Of a DNA stretch of 62,567 nt, positions 34,546 to 43,283 are shown piece by piece. Position 1 is the stretch's first letter; each line of letters starts with the position of its first letter. Source of the stretch: Methanosarcinaceae archaeon (lineage in GTDB: Archaea; Halobacteriota; Methanosarcinia; Methanosarcinales; Methanosarcinaceae). The notes beneath the pieces are model-generated. The model was not told where the DNA came from, did not search any database, and saw nothing but the letters and a program-made list of their open reading frames with translations. The translations under genes and the position numbers were made by a program. The DNA lies in contig JAUWQD010000011.1 of NCBI GenBank assembly GCA_030611265.1, positions 1 to 62,567 on the forward strand. The letters run 5' to 3'.

Positions 34546-35813
34546 TCAGTACTTAGCTAATTTTCAAATCAACTTTGGCAATTTTATACTAATCGACACC
34601 TTTATAAGCCGCGCAAGCGCCGCCATATGGTATCCAAATCACATAACGTCGCTTGCAATCCTAGAATGGAATTGAGATCTAAAGAATGTATCGATAACGT
34701 ACTACAACCACTTATTGATCATATCAACTTGCCAATTAATGGTTCGCTTACCAGCAAAGATCTTTATCATACTATCATCAGTATGGCAGTTGATAAGAAT
34801 TCAGTCCATTCCATATCGAAACGATATCAAAATGTTCCTTGCGAAACATCAATCAGATATCATCTTAAAAAACTCAACATCAATGAACTCATTGAATCAA
34901 ATGAAAAGATACTCATGCAAATGGCTATTCAAAATTTGAAACCCAATAAAGAATATGAATTTGCCATTGATTACACCAATGATCCTTATTATGGAAAAAT
35001 CAACACTTCAAATGATAAATATGTGATCCGTGGACAGGCTAAAAAGTCAACAAATTCGTTTTACTCATACATATCACTCTACATAATCAACAAAAATGAA
35101 CGATTCACGATAGCCGTTCTTCCAGTGGAAAAGGGGAAATCAAAAGTTGAATATCTTGAATATTTTATTGATCAAATCAAGATATTGGATTTTGGGATCA
35201 AAATCATCTGTTTAGACCGAGAGTTCTATACAGTCGATGTGTTTGATCATTTACAAAAATACAATATTCCGCATATAGTGCCTGTTGTCAAAAAAGGATA
35301 TAAAATTAAGAAAATACTCACTGGAAATAAGAGTCGAATGGACACTTATACAATGAAAAATTCCAACAAAAAAGTTGATCTGGATATTGCCATTGATGTC
35401 AAATATATGAGGGGGAAAAGAGGAAAAAATGGATGTGAGAACCTTGGTTTTGTTGTGCATGGTATTAAGTGGTCGCCAAGAAAAGTCAGTTCTACTTACA
35501 GAAGAAGATTTGCGATTGAGTCATCATACAGGATGAGGAATCAGGTTAAACCAAAGACTTCATCTAAAAACGCTACGATAAGATATTTTTATGCGCTGAT
35601 TTCATTTTTGCTCAAAAATATATGGCTATGCCTTCAAAGAAAGCATTTTACGATTGTTAAAGCAGGACCACCTACTGTAAACGAAGATTTGTTTAGATTT
35701 GATGTGTTTATACTTCTAATTGAAGAATGGGTGAGAAGAAAATTAATAATAAGGCGAGTAGTGGGGTGTATTCGATGAGGGATTTAGTGAAGGAGAAATT
35801 AGTGAACTACTGA
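34546..35813 (+). mobile_element. ISH3-type insertion sequence with imperfect terminal inverted repeats
   Basis: About 1268 bp. Left end TCAGTACTTAGCTAATTT (34546-34563) matches the complement of the right end, TCAGTAGTTCACTAATTT, at 15 of 18 positions. One transposase gene fills the inside. Flanking bases do not give an obvious target duplication, so the insertion is probably old. The right end lies within the 5' part of the winged-helix copy 2, which it truncates. Confidence 0.75.
34627..35778 (+). CDS. ISH3-family transposase
   Basis: 383-aa DDE transposase. Catalytic acidic residues are seen in EFAIDYTNDPYYGKI (first Asp), IICLDREFYTVDVF (second Asp) and RRFAIESSYRMRNQVKPKTSS (Glu with the Y-R pattern typical of the IS4-like/ISH3 group). 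The N-terminal part holds a helix-turn-helix-like region. ATG 34627 fits; TATA-like CCTTTATAAGC lies about 25 bases before it. The frame is intact, so the element could still be active, though its ends have diverged. Confidence 0.88.
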   Translation: MVSKSHNVACNPRMELRSKECIDNVLQPLIDHINLPINGSLTSKDLYHTIISMAVDKNSVHSISKRYQNVPCETSIRYHLKKLNINELIESNEKILMQMAIQNLKPNKEYEFAIDYTNDPYYGKINTSNDKYVIRGQAKKSTNSFYSYISLYIINKNERFTIAVLPVEKGKSKVEYLEYFIDQIKILDFGIKIICLDREFYTVDVFDHLQKYNIPHIVPVVKKGYKIKKILTGNKSRMDTYTMKNSNKKVDLDIAIDVKYMRGKRGKNGCENLGFVVHGIKWSPRKVSSTYRRRFAIESSYRMRNQVKPKTSSKNATIRYFYALISFLLKNIWLCLQRKHFTIVKAGPPTVNEDLFRFDVFILLIEEWVRRKLIIRRVVGCIR

Positions 35814-35826
35814 TCCTATGCGATTG

Positions 35827-36091
35827 CATATTTAACGGTCAACCTCATTTTACTCGAACGTGCGCCAATGTCATTCAATGAACTTGAAAAAACCGTGGGC
35901 GCGTATCCTGATACACTCAACAAGCGGTTAAAATAAATGCTCCAATACGATCTGGTCGAACCGACCGTGGATGTCGTTGGAGGAAAAAACAGGATCAAAC
36001 ATCGGTTGACAGGGAAAGGGGAAAAACTGATGCCGCAGGTCAAGGAATTCGCCAAATGTGGGGAAGAACTTGAATTGGGGATATTTTCATA
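35827..36091 (+). pseudogene. Winged-helix regulator fragment, copy 2, with premature stop
   Basis: Reads YLTVNLILLERAPMSFNELEKTVGAYPDTLNKRLK, then a TAA where copy 1 has GAG, then MLQYDLVEPTVDVV and IKHRLTGKGEKLMPQVKEF. The N-terminus is cut by the right end of the IS. It is a close relative of copy 1 (27019-27255) in the same orientation. The protein type is a HxlR-like winged helix. Confidence 0.82.
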
Positions 36092-36135
36092 GGGTGCGGA
36101 TTTTTTTGATTTGATTAACTGAACAAAGCAACAAC

Positions 36136-36236
36136 ATCTGCGTTCATCTGCGTTTATTTGCGGTTAAATTGTAATTAGTTGATGCCGCGTATAAAATCAA
36201 AAAAATAACCGCAGATGCACGCGGATGGACGCAGAT
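36136..36236. repeat. AACCGCAGATG-type inverted repeat
   Basis: A 31-bp arm (36136-36166, starting ATCTGCGTTCATCTGCG) faces an imperfect complement (36206-36236, ending GGACGCAGAT) around about 39 bases. Roughly 26 of 31 positions pair. Confidence 0.75.
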
Positions 36237-36403
36237 GCGCTCCGCGCTGTTTTGTGTTTAACATTTTATGTCGTTTTCGTCACACCAATCGACATCGATT
36301 GAAGAAATATCAGACAGGATTTATGGGATGAATTGGATTTCCACCCGAACCTTCAACGTTATACTGTCAATCCAATCCAAAATCAAACCTTTTTCATTTA
36401 ATG

Positions 36404-36510
36404 GAGGCTGTCCACCAATTCAAAATTTCTAGAAAAATAAGGTCAAATATGGTTTTAAATCGAAAAATAAGGAACCGTTTTGTCGCTCATAGTAATTGGT
36501 GGACAGCCTC
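36404..36510. mobile_element. 107-bp MITE with 17-bp terminal inverted repeats
   Basis: GAGGCTGTCCACCAATT (36404-36420) is perfectly repeated in reverse at 36494-36510. AATG stands on both sides (36400-36403 and 36511-36514), a 4-bp target duplication. The 73-base core has no coding potential. It is a non-autonomous element moved by a transposase not encoded here. Confidence 0.88.
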
Positions 36511-36657
36511 AATGAATCAGAAGTACTGTACAACTGTAAAATGTTATATATAATGCAGAACCTTTCATAAATTATATATTGCTTAAGCATACCTTTTGTA
36601 TGGGAATTCACATACAGTTTTCAGACGTAATTATAATCAAGGATCACAAGGGATATC

Positions 36658-36924
36658 ATGCGCGCAGAGATTACATCACTATTTGGATTGAACGTTTACA
36701 CCGATGTGGGGACATACATAGGAAAAGTCAGCGATCTTGTACTTGATGCAACTGCCCGGAAAGTTAGCGGGCTTGCTATTTCAGACATTAATCGCGAGGT
36801 ATTTGAGGTTCCTACCAAGGGAGTGATCATACCGTATAGATGGGTTATGACAACAGGTGACATTGTGATCATCAGGGATGTTGTCAAAAAGTTCAGTCCG
36901 CCTAAAGAGACGGAAGAGCAATAA
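36658..36924 (+). CDS. PRC-barrel domain protein
   Basis: 88-aa single PRC-barrel: MRAEITSLFGLNVYTDVGTYIGKVSDLVLDATARKVSGLAI followed by IPYRWVMTTGDIVIIRDVV. In archaea such stand-alone barrels are widespread and have been tied to RNA processing and to cell division (the CdpB-type proteins of some groups). The small size and the neighbourhood do not distinguish between these. ATG 36658 has an AAGGGATATC leader. It marks the return to core genes after the island. Confidence 0.85.
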   Translation: MRAEITSLFGLNVYTDVGTYIGKVSDLVLDATARKVSGLAISDINREVFEVPTKGVIIPYRWVMTTGDIVIIRDVVKKFSPPKETEEQ

Positions 36925-36980
36925 TATTAACGAGAAAATTCCCCTCCGGTCGAATTATATAATTCTATAAATTATATACT

Positions 36981-37706
36981 ATGAAAAGGCGAGAGATCTA
37001 TGCCGATCTGCGTTGCGCGCCGCCTGTGATCATACGCGTTGACGGCAGGAATTTTAAGAATGCGCTGTCACGTCTGGATTTTGAAAAACCATACGATGAG
37101 CGGTTCGCATCTGCAATGGCGGACAGCGTTGAACTTTTTTTCAAAAAAAGCGGCATGAGTCCCGTGTTTGCTTACATGTTTTCGGACGAGATAAATTTCC
37201 TGTTCACAGACACTTCTTTTAACGAACGTGTTGAAAAACTCGATTCAATTATTCCAAGTTATATCAGCAGTGCCCTCACTATGCTACTTGATCTGGATGA
37301 ACCCATTTCATTTGATTCAAGGATCGTCCCTATAAACCGCGACCAGATAATTGAATACCTGATATGGCGTCAGCGTGAGGCATGGAGGAACTGTGTCAGT
37401 TCATACGGATATTACACGCTGCGGTCTGAGGGTTTGAGCGAGGTTGAGGCTGCGGCGCAGATGAAAGGAAAAAAAGCCGCCAGTGTGCATGAGTTGTTGT
37501 TTGAAAGGGGGATAAATCTTGCAAAGATTCCCCCGTGGCAGCGGCGAGGGGTTGTGATTCACAAGGAAGGGTATGTCATCGAGGGATTTAATCCGGTGGA
37601 AAATGTGGAAACAGAATCCATGCGTACAAGGGTGGTTCAAAACTGGGATGTCCCGATTTTCAATTCAGATGAAGGAAATGCATTTTTGAACGAACTCATC
37701 ATTTAA
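36981..37706 (+). CDS. thg1: tRNA(His) guanylyltransferase/Thg1-like 3'-5' polymerase
   Basis: Adds nucleotides to the 5' end of RNA in the 3'-to-5' direction; archaeal forms repair tRNA 5' ends in a template-dependent way. 241 aa. Family motifs: MKRREIYADLRCAPPVIIRVDGRNF with metal-binding Asp, YMFSDEINFLF with the second acidic pair, and the tail WRQREAWRNCVSSYGYYTLR. ATG 36981 has the TATA-like CTATAAATTATATA about 20 bases before, suggesting a leaderless transcript. It lies just upstream of tyrS in the same direction. Confidence 0.93.
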   Translation: MKRREIYADLRCAPPVIIRVDGRNFKNALSRLDFEKPYDERFASAMADSVELFFKKSGMSPVFAYMFSDEINFLFTDTSFNERVEKLDSIIPSYISSALTMLLDLDEPISFDSRIVPINRDQIIEYLIWRQREAWRNCVSSYGYYTLRSEGLSEVEAAAQMKGKKAASVHELLFERGINLAKIPPWQRRGVVIHKEGYVIEGFNPVENVETESMRTRVVQNWDVPIFNSDEGNAFLNELII

Positions 37707-37762
37707 AGCTTTTAAACCAAAACAAATTAAAACCACCATACAGTTATACAAGCGGTGAACCC

Positions 37763-38713
37763 ATGGACAGACTTGATCTTATTAAAAGAAATGTGCAGGA
37801 AATAGTTACGGAAGAGGAACTTGACGATCTGGTGGCATCTAAGGAACATCCTACGGCGTATGTAGGATATGAGCCAAGCGGTAAGATACACATGGGGCAT
37901 GTCCTGACTGTGAATAAGTTGATCGACCTGCAAAAAGCCGGATTTGAGATCACTGTTCTACTTGCTGATGTGCATGCATACCTCAACCAAAAAGGTACTA
38001 TGGAAGAGGTTCGCGAGACTGCAGATTATAACAAGCGATGCTTTATTGCACTTGGGCTTGATGCGGAGAAAACGAATTTTGTGTATGGTTCTGATTTCCA
38101 GCTTGGGTCGGATTATATGCTGAATGTTCTTAAACTCACACGCGCCACTTCGCTTAATAGGGCAAAGCGAAGCATGGATGAAGTGGGACGTAAGATGAAG
38201 GATCCGAAGGTTTCCCAGATGGTCTATCCGATTATGCAGGCGGTTGATATCGCTATGCTTGATGTGGATGTAGCAGTGGGTGGGATTGACCAGAGGAAGA
38301 TACACATGCTTGCGCGGGAAGGGCTGCCTGGATTTGGTTACAAGGCGCCTATCTGCATACACACGCCGATATTGCTTGGACTAGATGGTACGAAGATGTC
38401 ATCCTCAAGTGAGAATTTCATTTCAGTTGATGATACGGAAAAGGCGGTCACAAATAAACTCAATAAGGCATTCTGCACTGCGGGTGTGGTTGAGGACAAT
38501 CCTGTTATTGATCTTTTCAGGTATCACATTTTCCCGAGATACGATGAGGTTGTTTTTGAGCGGCCTGAGAAGTATGGCGGAGATATGACATTCCATAGCC
38601 AGCAGGAGCTTGAGGAGAAGTTTGCTTCGGGCGAACTTCATCCGGCAGATCTTAAGGGCGGGGCAGGGAAGTACATGAATTTGATACTTGGACCTGTGAG
38701 GGATGTGCTGTAG
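37763..38713 (+). CDS. tyrS: Tyrosyl-tRNA synthetase, archaeal type
   Basis: Charges tRNA-Tyr. 316 aa, the short archaeal/eukaryotic class Ic form. HIGH-like motif GKIHMGHVLTVNKL (about residues 37-50), tyrosine pocket YGSDFQLGSDYMLNVLKL and GGIDQRKIHMLARE, and KMSSS motif DGTKMSSSSENFIS. ATG 37763 begins MDRLDLIKRNVQEIV, the usual start of the family. It may share a transcript with thg1, 56 bases upstream. Confidence 0.97.
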   Translation: MDRLDLIKRNVQEIVTEEELDDLVASKEHPTAYVGYEPSGKIHMGHVLTVNKLIDLQKAGFEITVLLADVHAYLNQKGTMEEVRETADYNKRCFIALGLDAEKTNFVYGSDFQLGSDYMLNVLKLTRATSLNRAKRSMDEVGRKMKDPKVSQMVYPIMQAVDIAMLDVDVAVGGIDQRKIHMLAREGLPGFGYKAPICIHTPILLGLDGTKMSSSSENFISVDDTEKAVTNKLNKAFCTAGVVEDNPVIDLFRYHIFPRYDEVVFERPEKYGGDMTFHSQQELEEKFASGELHPADLKGGAGKYMNLILGPVRDVL

Positions 38714-38829
38714 TGATATTATTAGTTCCATAGGCAGTTCAATATAAAGTCGCAATGTTTTTAATGATTGCATCCAATGAACAGCATATACATTTAAGAA
38801 TAATTCGTTAGTTGTCCGTGGGGATTATT

Positions 38830-39966
38830 ATGAAATATACATATCAAGATTCGACTGAATTAACGTATCAAAGAGATTTTGTTCAGGATCTGAGGGATTT
38901 GATCGAGGTTGCAAAAAAGGTGCTTCCTCTTGAGAATTCAGCGATCGAGATGAACGATGAAGAGAAGGCAGAGATCGTTTCGCTTGAGAATAGGCTTAAT
39001 GATCTGGACAAGTTTGAAACGGATGTTAAGAGATTTGTTGAGAATGCTTCTAAGGATGCGGACGCGAAGGAGATCCTTGAATGCCGGAATACGGTTATTG
39101 ATGCCTGTGTTGCAAGTGCGGCTAAAAGTCGGGAAACTCTGAATTCGGAACTTGAGCGAAGTCAAAAGGTATCGACGCGCGAAGTCGGCAGGGTGGAGAA
39201 CCAGATATTGTCGTTACTGAGTCCGATATTTGATGATGGTATCTATGGTGCCGAAAAAAAGTACACAGCATCGATGGATGAAAATGTTCTTCGTGGCACT
39301 TTGACAGGAACGATGGCTGGCATGGATTACGAATCTGATCTTGTTTTTGCTAATGATGTTCTGGCAGTTCGGGAAGTATACAGGGAGTTGACTTTGCCTA
39401 CATGGGGAAAGGGCGGTCTGTTCCAAAAGGAGAGTAAGGTTAAGCTTGTGGATGTTTCGGATTTTCTTATTACGTCTATTAATTATGATGGCTCTGATAA
39501 TCTTGAATTTGTTTTTGAGAATAAGAAGGCTGGACGCAAGTTCAAGATCACGTGTGATAATACGGCATGTCATGTGTTTGATGATGACTTATCGATTACA
39601 AGGGACGATACTCTTTCCAGTTCAATGAATATGGATGATATCTCCGAGTTTGCTGATGAGGTTAAAACGTATGTGCAAGAGTACATTAAATCACAAACCC
39701 TTACCCGTGTTTTGATAGATGGAAAAGATGCTATCAGGAACAATGAGGCATTCGACTGCTTAAAGCTTATCGCACAGCAGTACGGGGATATTGTCAAGGA
39801 CTGTCTTGAAAGAGGTTATGTTAAGTCCGAGATCACCATTAAGATTGAGCAGGCTGACGGCACAAGAACTGAGAAGTATGTTACTAAGGATGAGGTGTTT
39901 ACCCAGTTATCCGAGATCGGCAGCGAAGGGCTTGAACTTGCCGAAATTCTTGGTGTGGAAGAGTGA
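38830..39966 (+). CDS. Conserved hypothetical protein, partly coiled coil
   Basis: 378 aa, family not recognised. The first 140 residues are helical and charged (MNDEEKAEIVSLENRLNDLDKFETDVKRFVENASKDADAKEIL) and likely coiled coil; the middle is beta-rich with VYRELTLPTWGKGGLF; the end is again helical with LIAQQYGDIVKDCLERGYVKSEITIKIE. No signal peptide or catalytic motif. ATG 38830 is chosen because GTGGGG precedes it at six bases; the frame is open to a TTG at 38812. Codon use matches the core genes, so it is a resident gene. Confidence 0.72.
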   Translation: MKYTYQDSTELTYQRDFVQDLRDLIEVAKKVLPLENSAIEMNDEEKAEIVSLENRLNDLDKFETDVKRFVENASKDADAKEILECRNTVIDACVASAAKSRETLNSELERSQKVSTREVGRVENQILSLLSPIFDDGIYGAEKKYTASMDENVLRGTLTGTMAGMDYESDLVFANDVLAVREVYRELTLPTWGKGGLFQKESKVKLVDVSDFLITSINYDGSDNLEFVFENKKAGRKFKITCDNTACHVFDDDLSITRDDTLSSSMNMDDISEFADEVKTYVQEYIKSQTLTRVLIDGKDAIRNNEAFDCLKLIAQQYGDIVKDCLERGYVKSEITIKIEQADGTRTEKYVTKDEVFTQLSEIGSEGLELAEILGVEE

Positions 39967-40237
39967 GAGGAGATTTCCCGGTTTTGGAGAAGCGGGGGGT
40001 GGTATGTTATTTTTCTCCTCTCATATTTCCAATAGCCAATGTTGGGGCCAGTTAGACATGTTTTGGTTTTCAAACATTTGCTTTCAATATATACTTGTAA
40101 GTTTTTAGTGATATATTTATGGAAGCAAAGATTCGAAGGGTTTTTTCGAAGCAATGTTTATGATTTTAGATGGTTTTTTTGATATAGGGTTGTAAAGTGG
40201 AGATGTTAATTGAGAGAACGACCTCCAAAAATCCCAA

Positions 40238-40308
40238 TGCGGCTGCTGGGATTCGAACCCGAGTAATTGGCTTGGGAAGCCAATGTCATACCACTAAACC
40301 ACAGCCCC
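40238..40308 (-). tRNA. tRNA-Gly (CCC)
   Basis: Read on the minus strand from GGGGCTG to the discriminator A. D-loop AGTGGTA, anticodon stem TTGGC/GCCAA with loop TTCCCAA (anticodon CCC, Gly), T-loop TTCGAAT, no encoded CCA, no intron. Three pairings look imperfect: acceptor G2:G71, T-stem C50:A64 and D-stem U13:U22. It is annotated as a tRNA because all arms and conserved loops are present. Confidence 0.85.
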
Positions 40309-40395
40309 ACATTGTGTGCATTGTTCTTTACAATGTTGGATCAGGGACATTAGTAAAACAATTATTTTTGGTCACGGGTAATTTTGGCAGTGCAG

Positions 40396-41622
40396 TCATT
40401 TTCCTTCAATAATTGCTTTTATTCCCGAACTTACATCGTCCTTGCCAGTGTATTCCATCATCCCTTGCCAGCGTTTTTGCAGTTTGCATAGATGCAGGAA
40501 CGGATTATTATCCGGTGCTGCATCGGTCTTTGCAATGGTAATATTTTCCAGTGTTGCTTCACTGCACATACTGTCGCCTTCTGCCAGATAATCCTTTGAA
40601 AGCAATTCACATGACATTTTAATCTTCTCTTCAAGGTCATTTTTTAAGAAACAGCCGGGATAAGGGTCAAAGTCCTCAGGCAATATCCTTGTCATGCCTT
40701 CAACATCTGCCTGATCCCTAATCTTTGCTCTTTCGTAAACAAAACGATAGATATCTTCCCTTAACTGCTTCCATGTAAAGTGAGTCTTTAAGGGTGGTAA
40801 ATGCTTTATTGATAACTTGTTGTCCAGATAAAACTTGAACCCGAACATCTTTGCATTCATCAAAAAATCGATGTCCTCCCCTCTTGGAACCATCGGATCA
40901 AAAGGCACTACTGTAAACATGTTCCGATGGACTACCATATTCCCACCAAAAACAAAAGGAGTCTCCTTGAGTCTCGGTTCTGTTCCGATCACCTGATCAA
41001 ATGCCTTGTTCATACATTCATTTTTGTCCCAATATTTCATCCATGGCCGGAATGCTTTATTCGCATGGTAATCCCCATCATGCTGCAAATAATATCCTGC
41101 TACTGCATTGACAGTTTCCCCTTCGAATTTATTGCCAATAAACTCTCTCGCTTTTGACATAAATTCAGGGTCTTCGAAAACCTCGTCATCATCAATGAGC
41201 ACTGCAATGTCTGACCCCATGATATGTGGAATGAACATGCAAAGGTTGCGTATATTTGAATAGCCCTCTATTTTGAGCAGGTCGGCACTATCGTTTTTTC
41301 CTGCACTGATCAACATGTCGTGTATCTGCTTAAGGTGCGAAGGTCCAAAAAGCAATACTTCCACTCCTGTAATGGGTGCTGCCGATCGAATAATATCGGC
41401 AACTTTCTTTTCGACCTCACCCCCGATTTCCTTTGAAGTCGGTGCTGCAATGATCACTAACTGGAAATCCTTGTCATTCAATACTGCAATGCTCTCTATT
41501 GCCCTTTGCAACGTACCTTCCATATCAAGCGGGGTTGGATGATCGTAAACAAAATCTCCTTCCTTCCAGCCGATACTGCTCTCACGTGTCCAATAGGACG
41601 GAATTACCATTGTCGTTTTCAA
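40396..41622 (-). CDS. Glycosyltransferase family 2 (GT-A fold)
   Basis: 408-aa nucleotide-sugar glycosyltransferase. The N-terminal Rossmann-like part (TTMVIPSYW) and the metal-binding triad AVLIDDDEVFEDPEFM (about residue 140) define a GT-A fold; FGGNMVVHRNMFTVVPFDPMVPRGEDIDFLMNAKMFG carries the acceptor-side ED motif. Acceptor and sugar unknown; candidates include compatible-solute synthases of the glucosyl/mannosyl-3-phosphoglycerate type and surface glycan enzymes. No membrane helix. ATG 41622 opens the first strand. Confidence 0.82.
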   Translation of the reverse strand: MKTTMVIPSYWTRESSIGWKEGDFVYDHPTPLDMEGTLQRAIESIAVLNDKDFQLVIIAAPTSKEIGGEVEKKVADIIRSAAPITGVEVLLFGPSHLKQIHDMLISAGKNDSADLLKIEGYSNIRNLCMFIPHIMGSDIAVLIDDDEVFEDPEFMSKAREFIGNKFEGETVNAVAGYYLQHDGDYHANKAFRPWMKYWDKNECMNKAFDQVIGTEPRLKETPFVFGGNMVVHRNMFTVVPFDPMVPRGEDIDFLMNAKMFGFKFYLDNKLSIKHLPPLKTHFTWKQLREDIYRFVYERAKIRDQADVEGMTRILPEDFDPYPGCFLKNDLEEKIKMSCELLSKDYLAEGDSMCSEATLENITIAKTDAAPDNNPFLHLCKLQKRWQGMMEYTGKDDVSSGIKAIIEGK

Positions 41623-41839
41623 TTTTTGGTCTCCAGATGCTTTTTAGTTACTTTATAGGTGAAAGTGGTTAATATAATTATATATTCAGAGAGATATTAT
41701 CACAATATCTCCTGTATTTGCATAGCAATGGTAAGATGACTGCGTAGTAAGTTACATCTGAAACAAAAACCAATATAACTGGCGCAGTCACCTAAAATTT
41801 TTGAACACAATGAAAAAATTGTCCACTTGCAGCGCTTTG

Positions 41840-43219
41840 TTACATGCGATGCCCGAGGTTAAAATCTGTATAGGGAATAAAACCATATACGAACCCCTCA
41901 TCCTCACTATATTCAGCCTTACCTATAATTATTCTTAAATTACCTTGTAGTTCTGGCATTCTCTTTCGAATCCAATGCTCAAGTTCAGGTATTGCCTCCT
42001 CATCAAGAACCACAAAAATAATAGCTACTTCATAGAATCGTTCTTCATTTAGCATGTAGTACGAACGATAAATCATCTCTTGTAATCTATGCATAACATA
42101 TCTAGGTTCGCGTATAAGCTTTACTTCAAAGCCATATTTATGTTCGTCCTGGTAGCCAACAAAATCTGGGCCGCTATGCATATTGTGTTCTAGGTGCGAA
42201 AATTTGTGTGATAACCACTCATGTACGGCTTTTTCGGCTGAATCAGCCATCTGCCTTAACATTCGTGAGCGCAGGACTTTTTCTTGCCTTTCATTTGATA
42301 TTTCTTTTACTTCCTCAATTGTCTTTTCAGTTACTTGAGCATTCAATTGTTGCTTTGCATAACTGAGAAAGCTTTCTGTGTTGTATACATGGAAATTATC
42401 GACTTCGGCCTCACGAAGTATTTCATCTTTTAATTCTGGCCTAACACCTATAGTCTTTGATCCATTACTTTCAACTTTCCACCACCAGTCAGCTTTACTA
42501 TCATCGGTTATAAAAATGATGTTTTTCAAAGAGTTTGCAGAGGCATGTGTAATTATTTGTTTCCAGATTATTAAATCACCATATTTCCTTTTGTAAATTA
42601 ATCCAGAATAAGTGAATCCATCAGGATTCTTTTCATCTTTTGCCGAGTCTTTGTATCCTGGCGGCATATTATATTTATACCTAGTATCTCCATCAGAAAA
42701 CCAATCATTGATTACTGTCTGATTGTTCGGTGGGACTCCAATATTTTTCTGAAAGAGCTTATCGATTCGATCTCGAATCTCATCTTCTGAATTAACACTA
42801 ATGCTCTTTTTTTCTTGTTTAGTCAATTCCTCAAAAAACTCCGATTGAATTTTCTCGATATTTTCAATTAGTTGATCGGGATTTATGTGGCTATGACGTT
42901 TCTTTAATTGCATGCCATCAAAATCATTTTTCATGTCTGAAATTGACTTTTCAACAATTCCCTTAACCTCTGAAAATCTTTTGTGCTGCTCAGCTATTAC
43001 CTTAAGTCGATTTCTCTGAAACTCTAGCCCTACGTGATATGGAATCCATACACGGTCTTCTAGCCTTTCTATAACTTGAAGCAATTCATCTCTAGTAGAT
43101 GATTGGTATCTATATAGATTGAGAAGGACGTTTGTATCAAATATAAACAAAGCGTTTTTCCAGAGGGATTCAAACTCTTCATCTGATAATTTGTAGTAGC
43201 CTTTAAATAAATTCTTCAT
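41840..43219 (-). CDS. PIN-like (PIN_8/DUF4935) nuclease-type protein
   Basis: 459 aa. An N-terminal PIN-like nuclease domain: LFIFDTNVLLNLYRY (first Asp), YHVGLEFQRNRL (Glu), and further on YGDLIIWKQIITHASANSLKNIIFITDDSKADWWW (Asp cluster). The C-terminal 130 residues (GPDFVGYQDEHKYGFEVKLIREPRYVMHRL) look like a restriction-endonuclease-type fold with an E-x-K motif, so it may carry two nuclease domains. PIN_8 proteins are often found in defence or mobile regions; RNA is the likely target (inference). It is a single gene with no partner nearby. Confidence 0.78.
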   Translation of the reverse strand: MKNLFKGYYKLSDEEFESLWKNALFIFDTNVLLNLYRYQSSTRDELLQVIERLEDRVWIPYHVGLEFQRNRLKVIAEQHKRFSEVKGIVEKSISDMKNDFDGMQLKKRHSHINPDQLIENIEKIQSEFFEELTKQEKKSISVNSEDEIRDRIDKLFQKNIGVPPNNQTVINDWFSDGDTRYKYNMPPGYKDSAKDEKNPDGFTYSGLIYKRKYGDLIIWKQIITHASANSLKNIIFITDDSKADWWWKVESNGSKTIGVRPELKDEILREAEVDNFHVYNTESFLSYAKQQLNAQVTEKTIEEVKEISNERQEKVLRSRMLRQMADSAEKAVHEWLSHKFSHLEHNMHSGPDFVGYQDEHKYGFEVKLIREPRYVMHRLQEMIYRSYYMLNEERFYEVAIIFVVLDEEAIPELEHWIRKRMPELQGNLRIIIGKAEYSEDEGFVYGFIPYTDFNLGHRM

Positions 43220-43283
43220 GTTACCACTATTTAGGCATTTAACGCTATTTATAAGCGGCGGATTGACTCGGCATCAAAACTAC

